Of a DNA stretch of 64,000 bases, positions 16,660 to 26,087 are shown one piece after another. Source of the stretch: Shewanella aquimarina (GTDB taxonomy: Bacteria > Pseudomonadota > Gammaproteobacteria > Enterobacterales > Shewanellaceae); NCBI RefSeq assembly GCF_023349185.1, contig NZ_JAKIKY010000002.1:1-64000 (forward strand). Reading direction: 5' to 3'. How positions within the stretch are numbered: position 1 is the first letter of the stretch; every line of letters begins with the position of its first letter. Made by a program: the position numbers and the translations under genes. The notes beneath the pieces were generated by a model that worked only from the letters and a program-made list of their open reading frames with translations, was not told where the DNA came from and made no database searches.

Positions 16660-16688
16660 GGGTCGATGTGCATGTCGCGCATCGACCC
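16660..16688 (+). terminator. Hairpin after metL, possible terminator
   Basis: A 9-bp perfect stem (GGGTCGATG / CATCGACCC) with an 11-base loop, starting six bases after the metL stop. The T-rich tract comes only about 25 bases later, so termination may be weak or Rho-assisted. Confidence 0.55.
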
Positions 16689-16837
16689 GCTATTCACGCC
16701 TTTCTCTCTTCTTTTTTTCTATTCTTATTAGTGGGTTTCGCCGGGTTAACTCTGTGAGACAGGCGTCTCTGTGCCTGCCGCCCTACTCAGTGTCTATCAT
16801 ATAAACAAATTGTTTCTTAATGAGGCAATTTTTAGGC

Positions 16838-17816
<979 letters not shown>

Positions 17817-17844
17817 CGCATTTTACATGCCAGGATAGAGGCTT

Positions 17845-17872
17845 AGCCCCGCCCGATAGGTGGGGCTTTTTA
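17845..17872 (+). terminator. metF terminator
   Basis: AGCCCCGCC pairs with GGTGGGGCT (one G-T type imperfection) around CGATA and is followed by TTTTTA. Confidence 0.85.
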
Positions 17873-18143
17873 CTGCCACGGCTGATCCTTGTCGGTATTG
17901 GATTTTACACCCATTGGAGCTGGCCGAGCGGCAGTTGTTGCTTTTGTGTGTCGCGAAGCAAGCCATTGGCTCACTATTCAATTAAACCTCAATTCAATTG
18001 AACATTAATGCAATTGAACATCAACTCATTAGAGTATTAACGCTGGCTTTTAGCTCTGGCGACCAGTTGCAATGCTCCTCCTATTGTCCCGTTCGAGACA
18101 GAGTGTTAACGTTAATGGCTAACTCTCAGTTTCTATGGTTTTT
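17873..18143. other. Non-coding stretch with a short direct repeat
   Basis: About 270 bases (330 with the metF terminator) before the CWC gene. A direct repeat, CAATTGAACATTAATG at 17995-18010 and CAATTGAACATCAA at 18011-18024, is the only structure noted. A long open frame in this stretch overlaps the CWC gene in another phase and has no coding look. Confidence 0.45.
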
Positions 18144-18374
18144 ATGCACGCGAATGCGAGTCACTGCCCTCTGTGTCATCAGCCTAATCATTGTGCCTTG
18201 GCGGCTCAGCGGGAGAGCGACACCTGTTGGTGTCATCATCAGGAGTTTCCGTCTAAAGCCCAATTATCTAAGGCCCAATTACCAAAGGCCATAGCCCCTG
18301 ATGTTTGTATCTGCCAGGCCTGCGCCGAGGCGCTTAGGCTAGAGGTTAAGTTGGGGGTTAAGCGAGTCGATTAA
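18144..18374 (+). CDS. Cysteine-rich CWC-family small protein
   Basis: A 76-residue protein with eight or more cysteines in paired motifs: CPLC near the N-terminus, an isolated Cys (NHCAL), the CWC-HH core that names the family (PF14375), and CICQACAEAL near the C-terminus. The pattern suggests a small zinc- or other metal-binding fold; no biochemical function is known to me. An ATG nine bases upstream (18135) is also possible. The Leu/Pro/Lys-rich centre (SKAQLSKAQLPKA) looks like a short internal duplication. Confidence 0.75.
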   Translation: MHANASHCPLCHQPNHCALAAQRESDTCWCHHQEFPSKAQLSKAQLPKAIAPDVCICQACAEALRLEVKLGVKRVD

Positions 18375-18400
18375 TGTTAATTATTTAAGGATGAATATTT

Positions 18401-18778
18401 ATGAAAAAAACCGCCACTATACTCATAGGCCTGCTTGTGCTCGGGGGATGTAGTAATTTAAATATGACGACAAATATTTCTCCGGCACCAGAGGAAGCAC
18501 TTAAGACCTATAAGGTGGAAGAGTACAGTATGGCCGAAATTGGTCGTTATAAGGCGGAGTCTCTGGGAAAGGTCTCGTCATCTTTTTGTCGTACTCGTAA
18601 CAGTCAGCCGAAGCCGACCGAGTCATTGTTGATTGGTAACCTTAAGTATCAGGCACAGAAGCGGGGGGCTAACGGCATAGTGGTCATGGAGTGTGTCGAT
18701 CATAAGCTCAATAATGATTGTGCCGAGTTTTTGCGTTGTGATGCGCTGGCCTATCGGGTCGATTTCGACACTCTATAA
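18401..18778 (+). CDS. rcsF: RcsF-type outer-membrane lipoprotein
   Basis: A 125-residue lipoprotein with a lipobox (LLVLGGC, acylated Cys17) and a C-terminal domain resembling RcsF, the envelope-stress sensor of the Rcs phosphorelay. Four further cysteines occur in the order FCR, MEC, DCAE, RCDA, matching the four of RcsF that form two non-consecutive disulfides. RGANGIVVMEC and CDALAYRV match the conserved end of the family. A TAAGGA site precedes the ATG. No rcsB, rcsC, rcsD or igaA is in the window. The family call rests on the Cys pattern and the domain end; a Shewanella Rcs-independent role cannot be excluded. Confidence 0.72.
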   Translation: MKKTATILIGLLVLGGCSNLNMTTNISPAPEEALKTYKVEEYSMAEIGRYKAESLGKVSSSFCRTRNSQPKPTESLLIGNLKYQAQKRGANGIVVMECVDHKLNNDCAEFLRCDALAYRVDFDTL

Positions 18779-18794
18779 AGTACAATCTGTTATG

Positions 18795-18824
18795 AAAAAA
18801 AGAGGCGAAATCGCCTCTTTTTTT
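18795..18824. terminator. Bidirectional terminator between rcsF and Sel1 gene
   Basis: A 14-bp perfect inverted repeat (AAAAAAAGAGGCGA / TCGCCTCTTTTTTT) with a 2-base centre. It serves the convergent rcsF and Sel1-repeat genes. Confidence 0.92.
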
Positions 18825-18834
18825 ATTTTATCCT

Positions 18835-19686
18835 CTAACGGCTTGGGAAGTAGTTGGGTCCTTCGAGTCTAAAGGCAAGAGTTTCTCTTCCCCAGTCGGA
18901 TAGCATTACGTCTCTTATACGTTCGCCGTCTCCCTCACTACTGCAAGCCCACATCTCGGCGCAGGTGCGTCCGGCAATGTTAGAGCCTGTGCCTGACTCT
19001 GTATCTGGACGACTGTTGTTGAGACGGGCGATCTCATCGTCGAAGTAGCGGTTATAGTCGGGAGCAGTTACGGTAATGGTTTCCATTTCGCCCACAGGTG
19101 CACCGCTACCTGGCTTGGCATTCATATCGGCCTCGACCATGGCATATAACTTAGGTAATGACAGAGTCTTAGCCAGTTCTGAATTTTTTAGTTTTTTGGC
19201 AAAGTCTTTAGCCGAGACGTTGTTTAGCTCGTATGCCTTAGACAGCCATTTGTCTGCTTCGGTAAGATTTTGTTTTACTAGATTATCATTAAGATAGACT
19301 TTCCCCAATATCAAGGCGCTAGGCGAAAAATCGACTCTTAGGCTGCGTTCTAATAGGGAGATAGCCTTATCAACATCTTGATAGTCGGTCTCTTGCAGAT
19401 ACATGACGGCAGCCTTGTACTGCGCTGTTGTGTTGCCAAACTTGGCCGCGCGTCTAAACCACTTTAGCGCCTTCTTGTTGTTCTTCTTGGTGCCGTAACC
19501 TGCGTAGTAGAGCTCTCCAAGTGTCGCCATGGCGTCAGAGTGACCCCGTTTGGTCAATATGGTATACGCCTTGAAATACTCCTTACATTCGGCCGAGTCA
19601 CACTCAGGTAACCCTGAGGCATAACTGCTTGATGTGATAGCCCAAAAGCTTAAGCCGATTGAGAGTGCTTTGATCATCCTTTTCAT
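18835..19686 (-). CDS. Secreted Sel1-repeat protein, paralogue 1 of 3
   Basis: A 283-residue exported protein with a signal peptide (cleavage near SSSYASGLPE) and Sel1-like/TPR repeats over residues 30-175, for example GHSDAMATLGELYYAGYGT and ALKWFRRAAKFGNTTAQYKA. The C-terminal 80 residues form a non-repeat tail with METITVTAPDYNRYFDDEIARL and a cysteine pair in RTCAEMWACSSEGDGERIRD. Cys pairs near the mature N-terminus (PECDSAECKEYF) and in the tail suggest two disulfides. Sel1 repeats usually mediate protein-protein contacts; no function is known here. It is the last of three tandem homologues and differs in carrying an extra C-terminal LEGPNYFPSR. Confidence 0.82.
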   Translation of the reverse strand: MKRMIKALSIGLSFWAITSSSYASGLPECDSAECKEYFKAYTILTKRGHSDAMATLGELYYAGYGTKKNNKKALKWFRRAAKFGNTTAQYKAAVMYLQETDYQDVDKAISLLERSLRVDFSPSALILGKVYLNDNLVKQNLTEADKWLSKAYELNNVSAKDFAKKLKNSELAKTLSLPKLYAMVEADMNAKPGSGAPVGEMETITVTAPDYNRYFDDEIARLNNSRPDTESGTGSNIAGRTCAEMWACSSEGDGERIRDVMLSDWGRETLAFRLEGPNYFPSR

Positions 19687-19719
19687 TATATTTCCTATTT
19701 ATGATGGTTTATGTGCATC

Positions 19720-19757
19720 AACCCTACTTTAAGCGTCAATCGACTTAAAGTAGGGTT
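19720..19757 (-). terminator. Strong hairpin between Sel1 paralogues 2 and 1
   Basis: A 14-bp perfect stem (AACCCTACTTTAAG / CTTAAAGTAGGGTT) with a 10-base loop, in the 84-bp gap between two codirectional genes. It lacks a T-run, so it may stabilise the upstream mRNA end or act as a weak terminator rather than a classical one. Confidence 0.5.
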
Positions 19758-19770
19758 GTTGAGGCTTATG

Positions 19771-20595
19771 TTATCGAAAACTGAGTGCCACTTTCCCCCA
19801 GTCGGATAGCAGGAAGTCGCGAACACGCTCACCGTCTCCCTCTGAGCTACATGCCCACATTTCGGCACAGGTTCTACCGGCAATGTTGGAGCCTGTGCCT
19901 TTTTCTGTATCTGGACGAGTGTTGTTGAGACGGGCTATCTCATCGTTGAAGAACTGGGTAAAATCAGGCGCCGTCACCGTGATGGTTTCCATCTCACCGA
20001 CAGGTGCGGTGCTGCCTGGTTTATTGCTGGCTTGCCGATCAATTAGGGCGTAGAGTGTCGGCATGTCGATTGCCTGGCCCTTTGTCGATGCCTTGAGCTG
20101 TCTGGCAAATTTCTGCGCCTCTTGGTTGTTGAGCTCATAGGCCTTGGCGAGCCAGTGATCGGCTTCGGCAAGGTCTTGTTTAACCAGCTCGTTACCGAGA
20201 TAGATCTTGCCTAGCACGAAGGCGCTAGGAGAGAAGCCTATTTTGCTACTGCGTTTTAGCAGTGTGATGCCTTTGTCTATATCTTGATCTTCTGTATCTT
20301 GAAGATACATGATCCCCGCCTTATACTGGGCTGTGGTATTGCCAAACTTAGCTGCGCGCCTAAACCATTTGAAGGCCTGTTCTAAATCTTTTTCTGTGCC
20401 ATAACCTGCATAGTAGAGTTCACCAAGCGTTGCCATGGCGTCCGAATGGCCTCGTTTGGTTAAAATGGTATAGGCCTTGAAATACTCCTGGCATTCTGCG
20501 GTGTCGCACTCTGGGAGCCCAGCGGCATAACCTTGAGCGCTAACAGCTAATAGGCCCAGTCCAACTGTGAGTGATTTGAGTGTCTTTTTCATCAT
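19771..20595 (-). CDS. Secreted Sel1-repeat protein, paralogue 2 of 3
   Basis: A 274-residue paralogue of its neighbours. The ATG at 20595 (MMKKTLKSLTVGLG) is chosen over an upstream TTG because GGAAAGAG sits directly before it and the signal peptide then starts properly (cleavage near AQGYAAGLPE). Sel1-like repeats cover about residues 30-170. The tail repeats METITVTAPDFTQFFNDEIARL and RTCAEMWACSSEGDGERVRD almost exactly as in paralogue 1. Nearly identical blocks such as FKAYTILTKRGHSDAMATLG indicate recent tandem duplication. Function unknown; probably periplasmic or exported. Confidence 0.82.
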   Translation of the reverse strand: MMKKTLKSLTVGLGLLAVSAQGYAAGLPECDTAECQEYFKAYTILTKRGHSDAMATLGELYYAGYGTEKDLEQAFKWFRRAAKFGNTTAQYKAGIMYLQDTEDQDIDKGITLLKRSSKIGFSPSAFVLGKIYLGNELVKQDLAEADHWLAKAYELNNQEAQKFARQLKASTKGQAIDMPTLYALIDRQASNKPGSTAPVGEMETITVTAPDFTQFFNDEIARLNNTRPDTEKGTGSNIAGRTCAEMWACSSEGDGERVRDFLLSDWGKVALSFR

Positions 20596-20672
20596 CTCTT
20601 TCCTTGATTGTGTTGACAAAATTCAACCCTTCTCGCCAGAGGAGGCTAGAAGTACCACTCGTTGAAATGAAA

Positions 20673-21500
20673 TTACCTAAAATTTAAGGCTAATGCGATG
20701 TTACCCCAGTCCGATAACTGAAGGTCACGAATGCGCTCACTGTCCCCCTCGCTGCTACAGGCCCAGATATCTAAGCAGGTTCGTCCGGCAATGCTTGAAC
20801 CTGTCCCTTTTGCCGTGTCGGGACGACTCTGATTAAGTAGTGCGATCTCTTCGTCGAAGTAGGCGGCATAGTCAGGAGCCTCAACCAGTATCACCTCCAT
20901 CTCTTCCATCGTAGATTTACTGTCTTTTGCGACGGGTTTTTCGGCATCGACGAGTGCAAACAGCTTAGTTAGGGGGAGTGTGGTGGTGTCAGGCGACTCT
21001 CGAAGGGTCTTGGCAAATTTCATTGCCTCTAAGTTGTTAAGCTTATAAGCGAGAGTGAGCCATCTGTCTGTTTCGGCGAGATCGGTTGGGATCAATTTGT
21101 TTTGTAGGTAGATCTTGCCTAATGCCAGCGCGCTGGGGGAGAAAGTTGCCTTGGCGCTGCGTTTTAACAAAGCGATCCCTTTATCGATATCTTGGTGTGC
21201 AGTCGTTTGCAAGTACATGATCCCAGCTTTATATTGTGCCGTGGTATGGCCAAATTTGGCGGCGCGTCTAAACCATTTAAAGGCCTTATCTAGGTCTTTT
21301 TCCGTGCCATAACCTGAGTAGTAGAGTTCACCGAGTGTTGCCATGGCACTGGAATGACCGCGCTTAGTCAAGATGGTGTAAGCATCAAAATAGGCCTCAC
21401 ATTCTGCCGATTTACAAGGGGTCAACTGAGTTGCATTGCAAAGAGGGGCTATCGCGAGCAAAGCTGCTACTAACAAAAGCTTATTCACGATTCGCTGCAT
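20673..21500 (-). CDS. Secreted Sel1-repeat protein, paralogue 3 of 3
   Basis: A 275-residue homologue and the first gene of the triplet. It has a signal peptide (MQRIVNKLLLVAALLAIAPLCNA), Sel1-like repeats (about 30-170) and the same tail architecture. The tail is the most diverged of the three: MEVILVEAPDYAAYFDEEIALL and RTCLDIWACSSEGDSERIRD. The N-terminal Cys pair is kept (TPCKSAECEAYF). This suggests it separated before the split of the other two. TAGGATAT lies before the ATG. No partner gene or regulator is visible nearby. Confidence 0.82.
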   Translation of the reverse strand: MQRIVNKLLLVAALLAIAPLCNATQLTPCKSAECEAYFDAYTILTKRGHSSAMATLGELYYSGYGTEKDLDKAFKWFRRAAKFGHTTAQYKAGIMYLQTTAHQDIDKGIALLKRSAKATFSPSALALGKIYLQNKLIPTDLAETDRWLTLAYKLNNLEAMKFAKTLRESPDTTTLPLTKLFALVDAEKPVAKDSKSTMEEMEVILVEAPDYAAYFDEEIALLNQSRPDTAKGTGSSIAGRTCLDIWACSSEGDSERIRDLQLSDWGNIALALNFR

Positions 21501-21725
21501 GCCAATATCCTTTAGTAAAATGTTAATAACTATTACTATCAGTAACTAATAATGAGTGCCATAGTACTAAAGTGCTAATGTTTACGGTGGTCTAAGACGA
21601 CTTCTTGCTTGATTCTGCCGCAGATAGTTTTAGGCCATATTGAGACATGTTTTACTCATGCTGGTCATTCGGCCTGTTTAGACGCATTGATCAGATTGGT
21701 GTGAAGAAGGCTAAGGAAGTGAGTG

Positions 21726-22853
21726 ATGGATAAGTTCGATGCCGTGGTTATCGGCGCAGGAGTCATAGGGCTGGCGGTAGCTGCCAGCTTGAGTCGGCGT
21801 TTTGCAAGCGTGCTGCTCATCGATCGCGCCGAGGCCATAGGTACAGGTATCAGTAGCCGAAATAGCGAGGTGATCCACGCGGGGATCTACTATCCGACCG
21901 GCAGTCTCAAGGCGAGGCTGTGTGTGGAGGGAAGGCAGAGGTTATATGCCTATTGTGATCGCCGAGGTATCGCAGTGAATCCCCTGGGCAAGGTAATAGT
22001 GGCGACTCAGACGGAGCAGCAGGCGCAGCTCGATGCCTTGCTTGCTCAAGGCTGGGCCAATGGTGTGACAGATCTCTACCCCCTCAGCCGGCGTCAACTG
22101 GCCGAGTTTGAGCCTGCACTGGCGGCGACGGGTGGCTTATTCTCACCCTCTACCGGCATAGTCGACAGCCATAGTTTGATGCTGAGCCTGCTGGCGGAGG
22201 CGGAAGAACAAGGCGCGATATTTTGTCCCCATAGCGAATTTATCGCCGCCCAAGCCGGTGGCAGTGGCTTTAGGGTCGAGCTGAAGCAGCTGGGGGAGCG
22301 GATGAGCATCGACACAAGTTACTTAATCAACTGCGCCGGTTTATATGCCACTCAAACAGCGGCTCGCATCGAGGGGCTGGCGAAATCCTTTATTCCACCT
22401 CTGCATTGGTGCAAGGGGCATTACTTTGCCTATCAGGGCAAGAGTCCGTTTTCCCATCTCATCTATCCCGTGCCCGAACCCGGGCTGAAAGGCTTAGGCG
22501 TACACGCCACCTTAGATCTCGGTGGCCTGCTTAAGTTTGGCCCGGATACCCAATTTTTGACGCCCGGCAGTCAGGAGAGTTACCAGGTACCCGATGCGCT
22601 GCGCCAGAGTTTCTTGGAGGCGATATTCCGTTATTATCCCGGCATAGATATCGACCGTTTGGTGCCGGCCTACGCCGGTATCCGTCCTAAATTGCAGGGA
22701 CCGGACGATAGTGAGGTGGCTGACTTCTTGATTCAGGGGGAGGCAGAGCATGGGGTTGCAGGCTTGGTTAACCTTATTGGCATCGAATCGCCGGGCCTCA
22801 CCGCCAGTTTAGCCATTGCCGAACTAGTCTGTCGGCGTCTGCCTGCTATTTAG
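21726..22853 (+). CDS. FAD-dependent oxidoreductase, L-2-hydroxyglutarate oxidase-like
   Basis: A 375-residue DAO-superfamily flavoprotein. The N-terminal dinucleotide-binding motif VVIGAGVIGLAVAASLSRR is followed by ISSRNSEVIHAGIYYPTGSLKARLCVEG, typical of L-2-hydroxyglutarate dehydrogenases/oxidases (LhgO/L2HGDH). FSPSTGIVDSHSLMLSLLAEAEEQGA, LINCAGLYA and the C-terminal IGIESPGLTASLAIAELV also fit. It would oxidise L-2-hydroxyglutarate or a similar 2-hydroxyacid, passing electrons to oxygen or the quinone pool. AGGAAG lies seven bases before the ATG. It stands alone, with a terminator after it. The exact substrate is inferred. Confidence 0.85.
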   Translation: MDKFDAVVIGAGVIGLAVAASLSRRFASVLLIDRAEAIGTGISSRNSEVIHAGIYYPTGSLKARLCVEGRQRLYAYCDRRGIAVNPLGKVIVATQTEQQAQLDALLAQGWANGVTDLYPLSRRQLAEFEPALAATGGLFSPSTGIVDSHSLMLSLLAEAEEQGAIFCPHSEFIAAQAGGSGFRVELKQLGERMSIDTSYLINCAGLYATQTAARIEGLAKSFIPPLHWCKGHYFAYQGKSPFSHLIYPVPEPGLKGLGVHATLDLGGLLKFGPDTQFLTPGSQESYQVPDALRQSFLEAIFRYYPGIDIDRLVPAYAGIRPKLQGPDDSEVADFLIQGEAEHGVAGLVNLIGIESPGLTASLAIAELVCRRLPAI

Positions 22854-22858
22854 GCAAC

Positions 22859-22886
22859 AAAAAAGGAGCCGATAGGCTCCTTTTTT
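22859..22886. terminator. Bidirectional terminator between FAD oxidoreductase and deaD
   Basis: A 12-bp perfect stem (AAAAAAGGAGCC / GGCTCCTTTTTT) with GATA loop between convergent genes. Confidence 0.93.
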
Positions 22887-22904
22887 AGTTGCTAACGCCT
22901 GACG

Positions 22905-24695
22905 CTAGCCGTTGTCTCTGTTGCCCTTGCGGTGAGACTTGCGTTCACCCGCTGGTTTACGACGGCGTGGCGCACGATTGTCATCGCTAGCGTTTGCCAT
23001 CTCGGTACCCGCTTCACGAATGTTTAGCGGTTTACCACAAACGCGCACCTTCTTCAGGTGTTGCAGCACATCTTTTGGCATGCCATCGGGCAGATCGATC
23101 GAGGTGATCTGATCGAACAGTTGGATCTGGCCAATGTAACGGCTGTCGATGTTGGCTTCGTTGGCTACTGCACCCACGATGTTACCTACACCCACACCAT
23201 GGTCACGTCCCACGTCGAGTACGTAACGGCACATCTTAACGTCTGGATGATCCTTCAGTGTATCTGCCTTGCCCAGATTTGTCGGGGTCGGACGCGATTC
23301 GCGACGACCACGAGGGCTACGCTCGCCACGATCGCGTGAGTTACGCTCATCACGGTTATCGCGTTGACGCTCCTGGATTGGAGGTAGCTGTAGAGGACGC
23401 TCCTGTTGCACCATATTTAGTAGGGCGGCGGCTAGCACTTCGGTGTCGACTTCCAGTTGCTGACATAGCTGGGCAACGGCGCCATGCATGAAGTCCAGCG
23501 ACTCGTTGTTGATGGTGTTCGATACCTGCTCACCCAGACGAGACAGACGACGCTCGGCTACTGTCTCAGGGCTTGGTACGTTCATTGGTGAGATGCGACT
23601 CTTGGTTGCACGCTCGATGGTGCGCAGCATGCGCATCTCTCTGTGGGTAACGAACAGAATCGCCATACCGGTACGACCGGCGCGACCAGTACGACCGATA
23701 CGGTGTACGTAGGCTTCGGTGTCGTATGGAATGTCAAAGTTAATCACGTGACCGATACGCTCAACGTCCAAACCACGGGCGGCAACGTCGGTAGCGATAA
23801 GGATATCCAGCTTACCACGCTTGAGCTGGTCAACGGCGCGCTCACGGGCCTGCTGGTTCATGTCGCCATGCAGTGGCGATGAGGCATAACCGCGGGCTTC
23901 CAGCTTCTCGGCCAGCTCGACACAGGAGTTACGGGTACGAACGAAGATGATGATACCTTCGGTGTTTTCCACTTCCAGTACGCGTACCAGGGCCTCGAGT
24001 TTGTTGTGCTGAGAAACCTGCACGAAACGCTGTTCGATAGACTCAACTGTGGTGTGGCTGGCGGCGATGCTGATGTGTACCGGTGTCTGCAGGTACTTGT
24101 TGGCAACGCGTTTGATCTGCTCAGGCATGGTGGCAGAGAACAGCGCCAGTTGACGTTCCTGTGGTGTGTGTTCCAGGATCCACTCGATATCGTCGATAAA
24201 GCCCATCTTGAGCATTTCATCTGCTTCATCGAGCACCAGGGCATTGAGTGTTTCTAGCTTAAGGGTGCCACGACGCATGTGGTCCATGACGCGCCCTGGG
24301 GTTCCCACAACAATCTGCGGACCACGGCGTAGGGCGTTAAGCTGCTGATGCATGCTCTGACCGCCATAGATAGGCAGTACATGCAGGCCTTTCATAAACT
24401 TGGAGTAACTACCGAAGGCTTCGGCAACCTGTACCGCCAGTTCGCGAGTCGGTGCGAGCACCAGGATCTGTGGCACGTTGCGGCTAGGATCGATAGCGTT
24501 GAGCAGGGGCAGGGCGAAGGCGCCGGTTTTACCCGTACCGGTTTGTGCCTGGCCAAGAATATCTTTACCCTCCATCAGGGGGTCGATACTGGCGGCCTGG
24601 ATCGGCGTAGGATTTTCATAACCTAGCTCGTCGAGAGCACGCAACAAAGGCTCGGACAGGCCGAGTTCGCGGAAAGTTTTTTCACTGGATGACAT
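22905..24695 (-). CDS. deaD: ATP-dependent DEAD-box RNA helicase DeaD/CsdA
   Basis: Cold-shock-associated RNA helicase for ribosome assembly and mRNA turnover. The start at ATG 24695 (MSSSEKTFRELGLSE) gives 596 residues; the frame extends 49 codons further upstream without helicase character. Motifs seen: Q motif (NPTPIQAASI), I (AQTGTGKT), Ia (PTRELA), II (DEAD), III (SAT), V (TDVAARGLD) and VI (HRIGRTGRAG). The C-terminal half has an Arg/Asp-rich linker and a DbpA-type RNA-binding domain (CRYVLDVGRDHGVGVGNIVGAV), then a basic tail (RRRKPAGERKSHRKGN). Length and architecture match DeaD rather than RhlB or SrmB. Confidence 0.95.
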   Translation of the reverse strand: MSSSEKTFRELGLSEPLLRALDELGYENPTPIQAASIDPLMEGKDILGQAQTGTGKTGAFALPLLNAIDPSRNVPQILVLAPTRELAVQVAEAFGSYSKFMKGLHVLPIYGGQSMHQQLNALRRGPQIVVGTPGRVMDHMRRGTLKLETLNALVLDEADEMLKMGFIDDIEWILEHTPQERQLALFSATMPEQIKRVANKYLQTPVHISIAASHTTVESIEQRFVQVSQHNKLEALVRVLEVENTEGIIIFVRTRNSCVELAEKLEARGYASSPLHGDMNQQARERAVDQLKRGKLDILIATDVAARGLDVERIGHVINFDIPYDTEAYVHRIGRTGRAGRTGMAILFVTHREMRMLRTIERATKSRISPMNVPSPETVAERRLSRLGEQVSNTINNESLDFMHGAVAQLCQQLEVDTEVLAAALLNMVQQERPLQLPPIQERQRDNRDERNSRDRGERSPRGRRESRPTPTNLGKADTLKDHPDVKMCRYVLDVGRDHGVGVGNIVGAVANEANIDSRYIGQIQLFDQITSIDLPDGMPKDVLQHLKKVRVCGKPLNIREAGTEMANASDDNRAPRRRKPAGERKSHRKGNRDNG

Positions 24696-24942
24696 GGGTT
24701 GTAGCCTTGTGGTGTAACTAAAGTGCAGAGACTGCACCAAAAGATGTAAAAGACAGAAAATCAACCCCGTGTCGACTTCCCGCACCGAAAACGAATCAGT
24801 AAGCCGATTATTATAACAGTAAGCCTGATATCTTTCCACCACCTGGCATAATTTTCGCAGTAAACCCAGATGTCGTTAATTTAACCACTTAGTTAACAGT
24901 GGGTTATATTTTTCAAAAATACAAAAATCCCTGTGGTTTGTA

Positions 24943-25956
24943 TTAGTTATTCAAGAGATAAGTGTCAATTATTAATAGTTTATAGGCGGTTTCCGTAACA
25001 GCGGCCAGAAAATTAACATCTATCTTGCTCGCCTCGTCACTGGGTTGGTGATAATCCTTGTGGGGCGGGACGCCGAAGTAGAGCCAGGGGATACCTGCCT
25101 GATGAAAAGGATAATGATCTGAAGCTCTTAACCAATCGACCCTCTGTAGTGTCTTGCCCGCTTCCGGGGGATGATTGGCGCGAATACAAAGATCTACCGT
25201 CTGCTCCAGTTGGGCCTTGATCTGCTGGAACTGACTGAAGCCACGGCGCCCCTCGAGGTAGATGCGGGCGTTGCGCGCCGGTCGGCCTATCATGTCGAGG
25301 TTAATCATTAACTCAATCTGACTGGCCTTGAGTGGGGCTCCGGGTGTCAGCAAGCCATCCACGAAGGCTTTGGAGCCGTAGAGGCCGGGCTCTTCGGCAT
25401 CGGTAGCGATAAACATCAGGTTGGTATCTCTTGCTCGGCTCACGCTATGGGCGGCGATCTCCAAGAGGGCGGCGACGCCCGAGGCGTTATCGTCTGCGCC
25501 ATGATAAAGCTTGTGGCCCTGCTTGCCCAGGTGATCATAATGGGCCGCTACGACTCGCCAGCGATCGCTGGGGTGGCTTGCGGGCAGTATGCCGATGACA
25601 TTGGTGCCCAGGCGGGTGCCGAATTGATAGTCATATTCAAAATCGTGATTGAAATGCCCCTGCCAGGCAGTGAGACCCGCCTGTCGCATCTGGCTCATTA
25701 TGTAGTCTCGGGCCAGGGCGGCGCCGTCTGTGCCTGTCTTGCGGCCGGTGAATTGGTCGCTGCTGAGGGTCTCGACATGGGCGAGGAGCCGTGCTTGATT
25801 GCTCCAGGCGAGCTGGTAGTCATCGCCGCAGCGCCTATCGTTCGGGCTCTCGGCACAGCCTTGTAGAATCAGCGAGAGCAGGCCTAGGGAGAGCAGGGCA
25901 ACAAATAGTGCGGGTCGCGGGCGCCTGATGTCGACAAGTGGATGAGGCGTTTTCAA
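24943..25956 (-). CDS. M28-family zinc peptidase, lipoprotein
   Basis: A 337-residue membrane-anchored aminopeptidase-like enzyme. A lipobox (LLSLILQGC, Cys about residue 34) follows a basic N-terminus. The M28 metal ligands are visible: His in AAHYDHLG, bridging Asp in GADDNASGVAALLE, catalytic/ligand Glu pair in DAEEPGLYG, Asp in INLDMIGRP and His in RASDHYPFHQAG. The fold therefore looks catalytically complete with two zincs. It probably trims peptides at the cell envelope. It stands alone; about 250 bases separate it from the deaD start codon. Confidence 0.9.
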   Translation of the reverse strand: MKTPHPLVDIRRPRPALFVALLSLGLLSLILQGCAESPNDRRCGDDYQLAWSNQARLLAHVETLSSDQFTGRKTGTDGAALARDYIMSQMRQAGLTAWQGHFNHDFEYDYQFGTRLGTNVIGILPASHPSDRWRVVAAHYDHLGKQGHKLYHGADDNASGVAALLEIAAHSVSRARDTNLMFIATDAEEPGLYGSKAFVDGLLTPGAPLKASQIELMINLDMIGRPARNARIYLEGRRGFSQFQQIKAQLEQTVDLCIRANHPPEAGKTLQRVDWLRASDHYPFHQAGIPWLYFGVPPHKDYHQPSDEASKIDVNFLAAVTETAYKLLIIDTYLLNN

Positions 25957-26014
25957 CGAAGACTATCCTTAGGTTCGAAAACTCCTAAGCTACCTGGGTT
26001 TGTGCGTGAAATAA

Positions 26015-26046
26015 ACAAAAAAGCCAGCCCGTCGGGGCTGGCTTCT
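26015..26046 (-). terminator. uvrA terminator
   Basis: A 10-bp stem (AAGCCAGCCC / GGGCTGGCTT) with a 4-base loop and a T-run on the minus strand, 42 bases after the uvrA stop. Confidence 0.92.
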
Positions 26047-26087
26047 TAATGCCGTCAGCTTGAGCTGCTCTTTAATAGTGGCTTGAG

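Noticed and set aside
17998-18294. 98-codon frame overlapping the CWC gene
   Set aside because: Out of phase with the CWC frame, whose cysteine pattern is clearly conserved.
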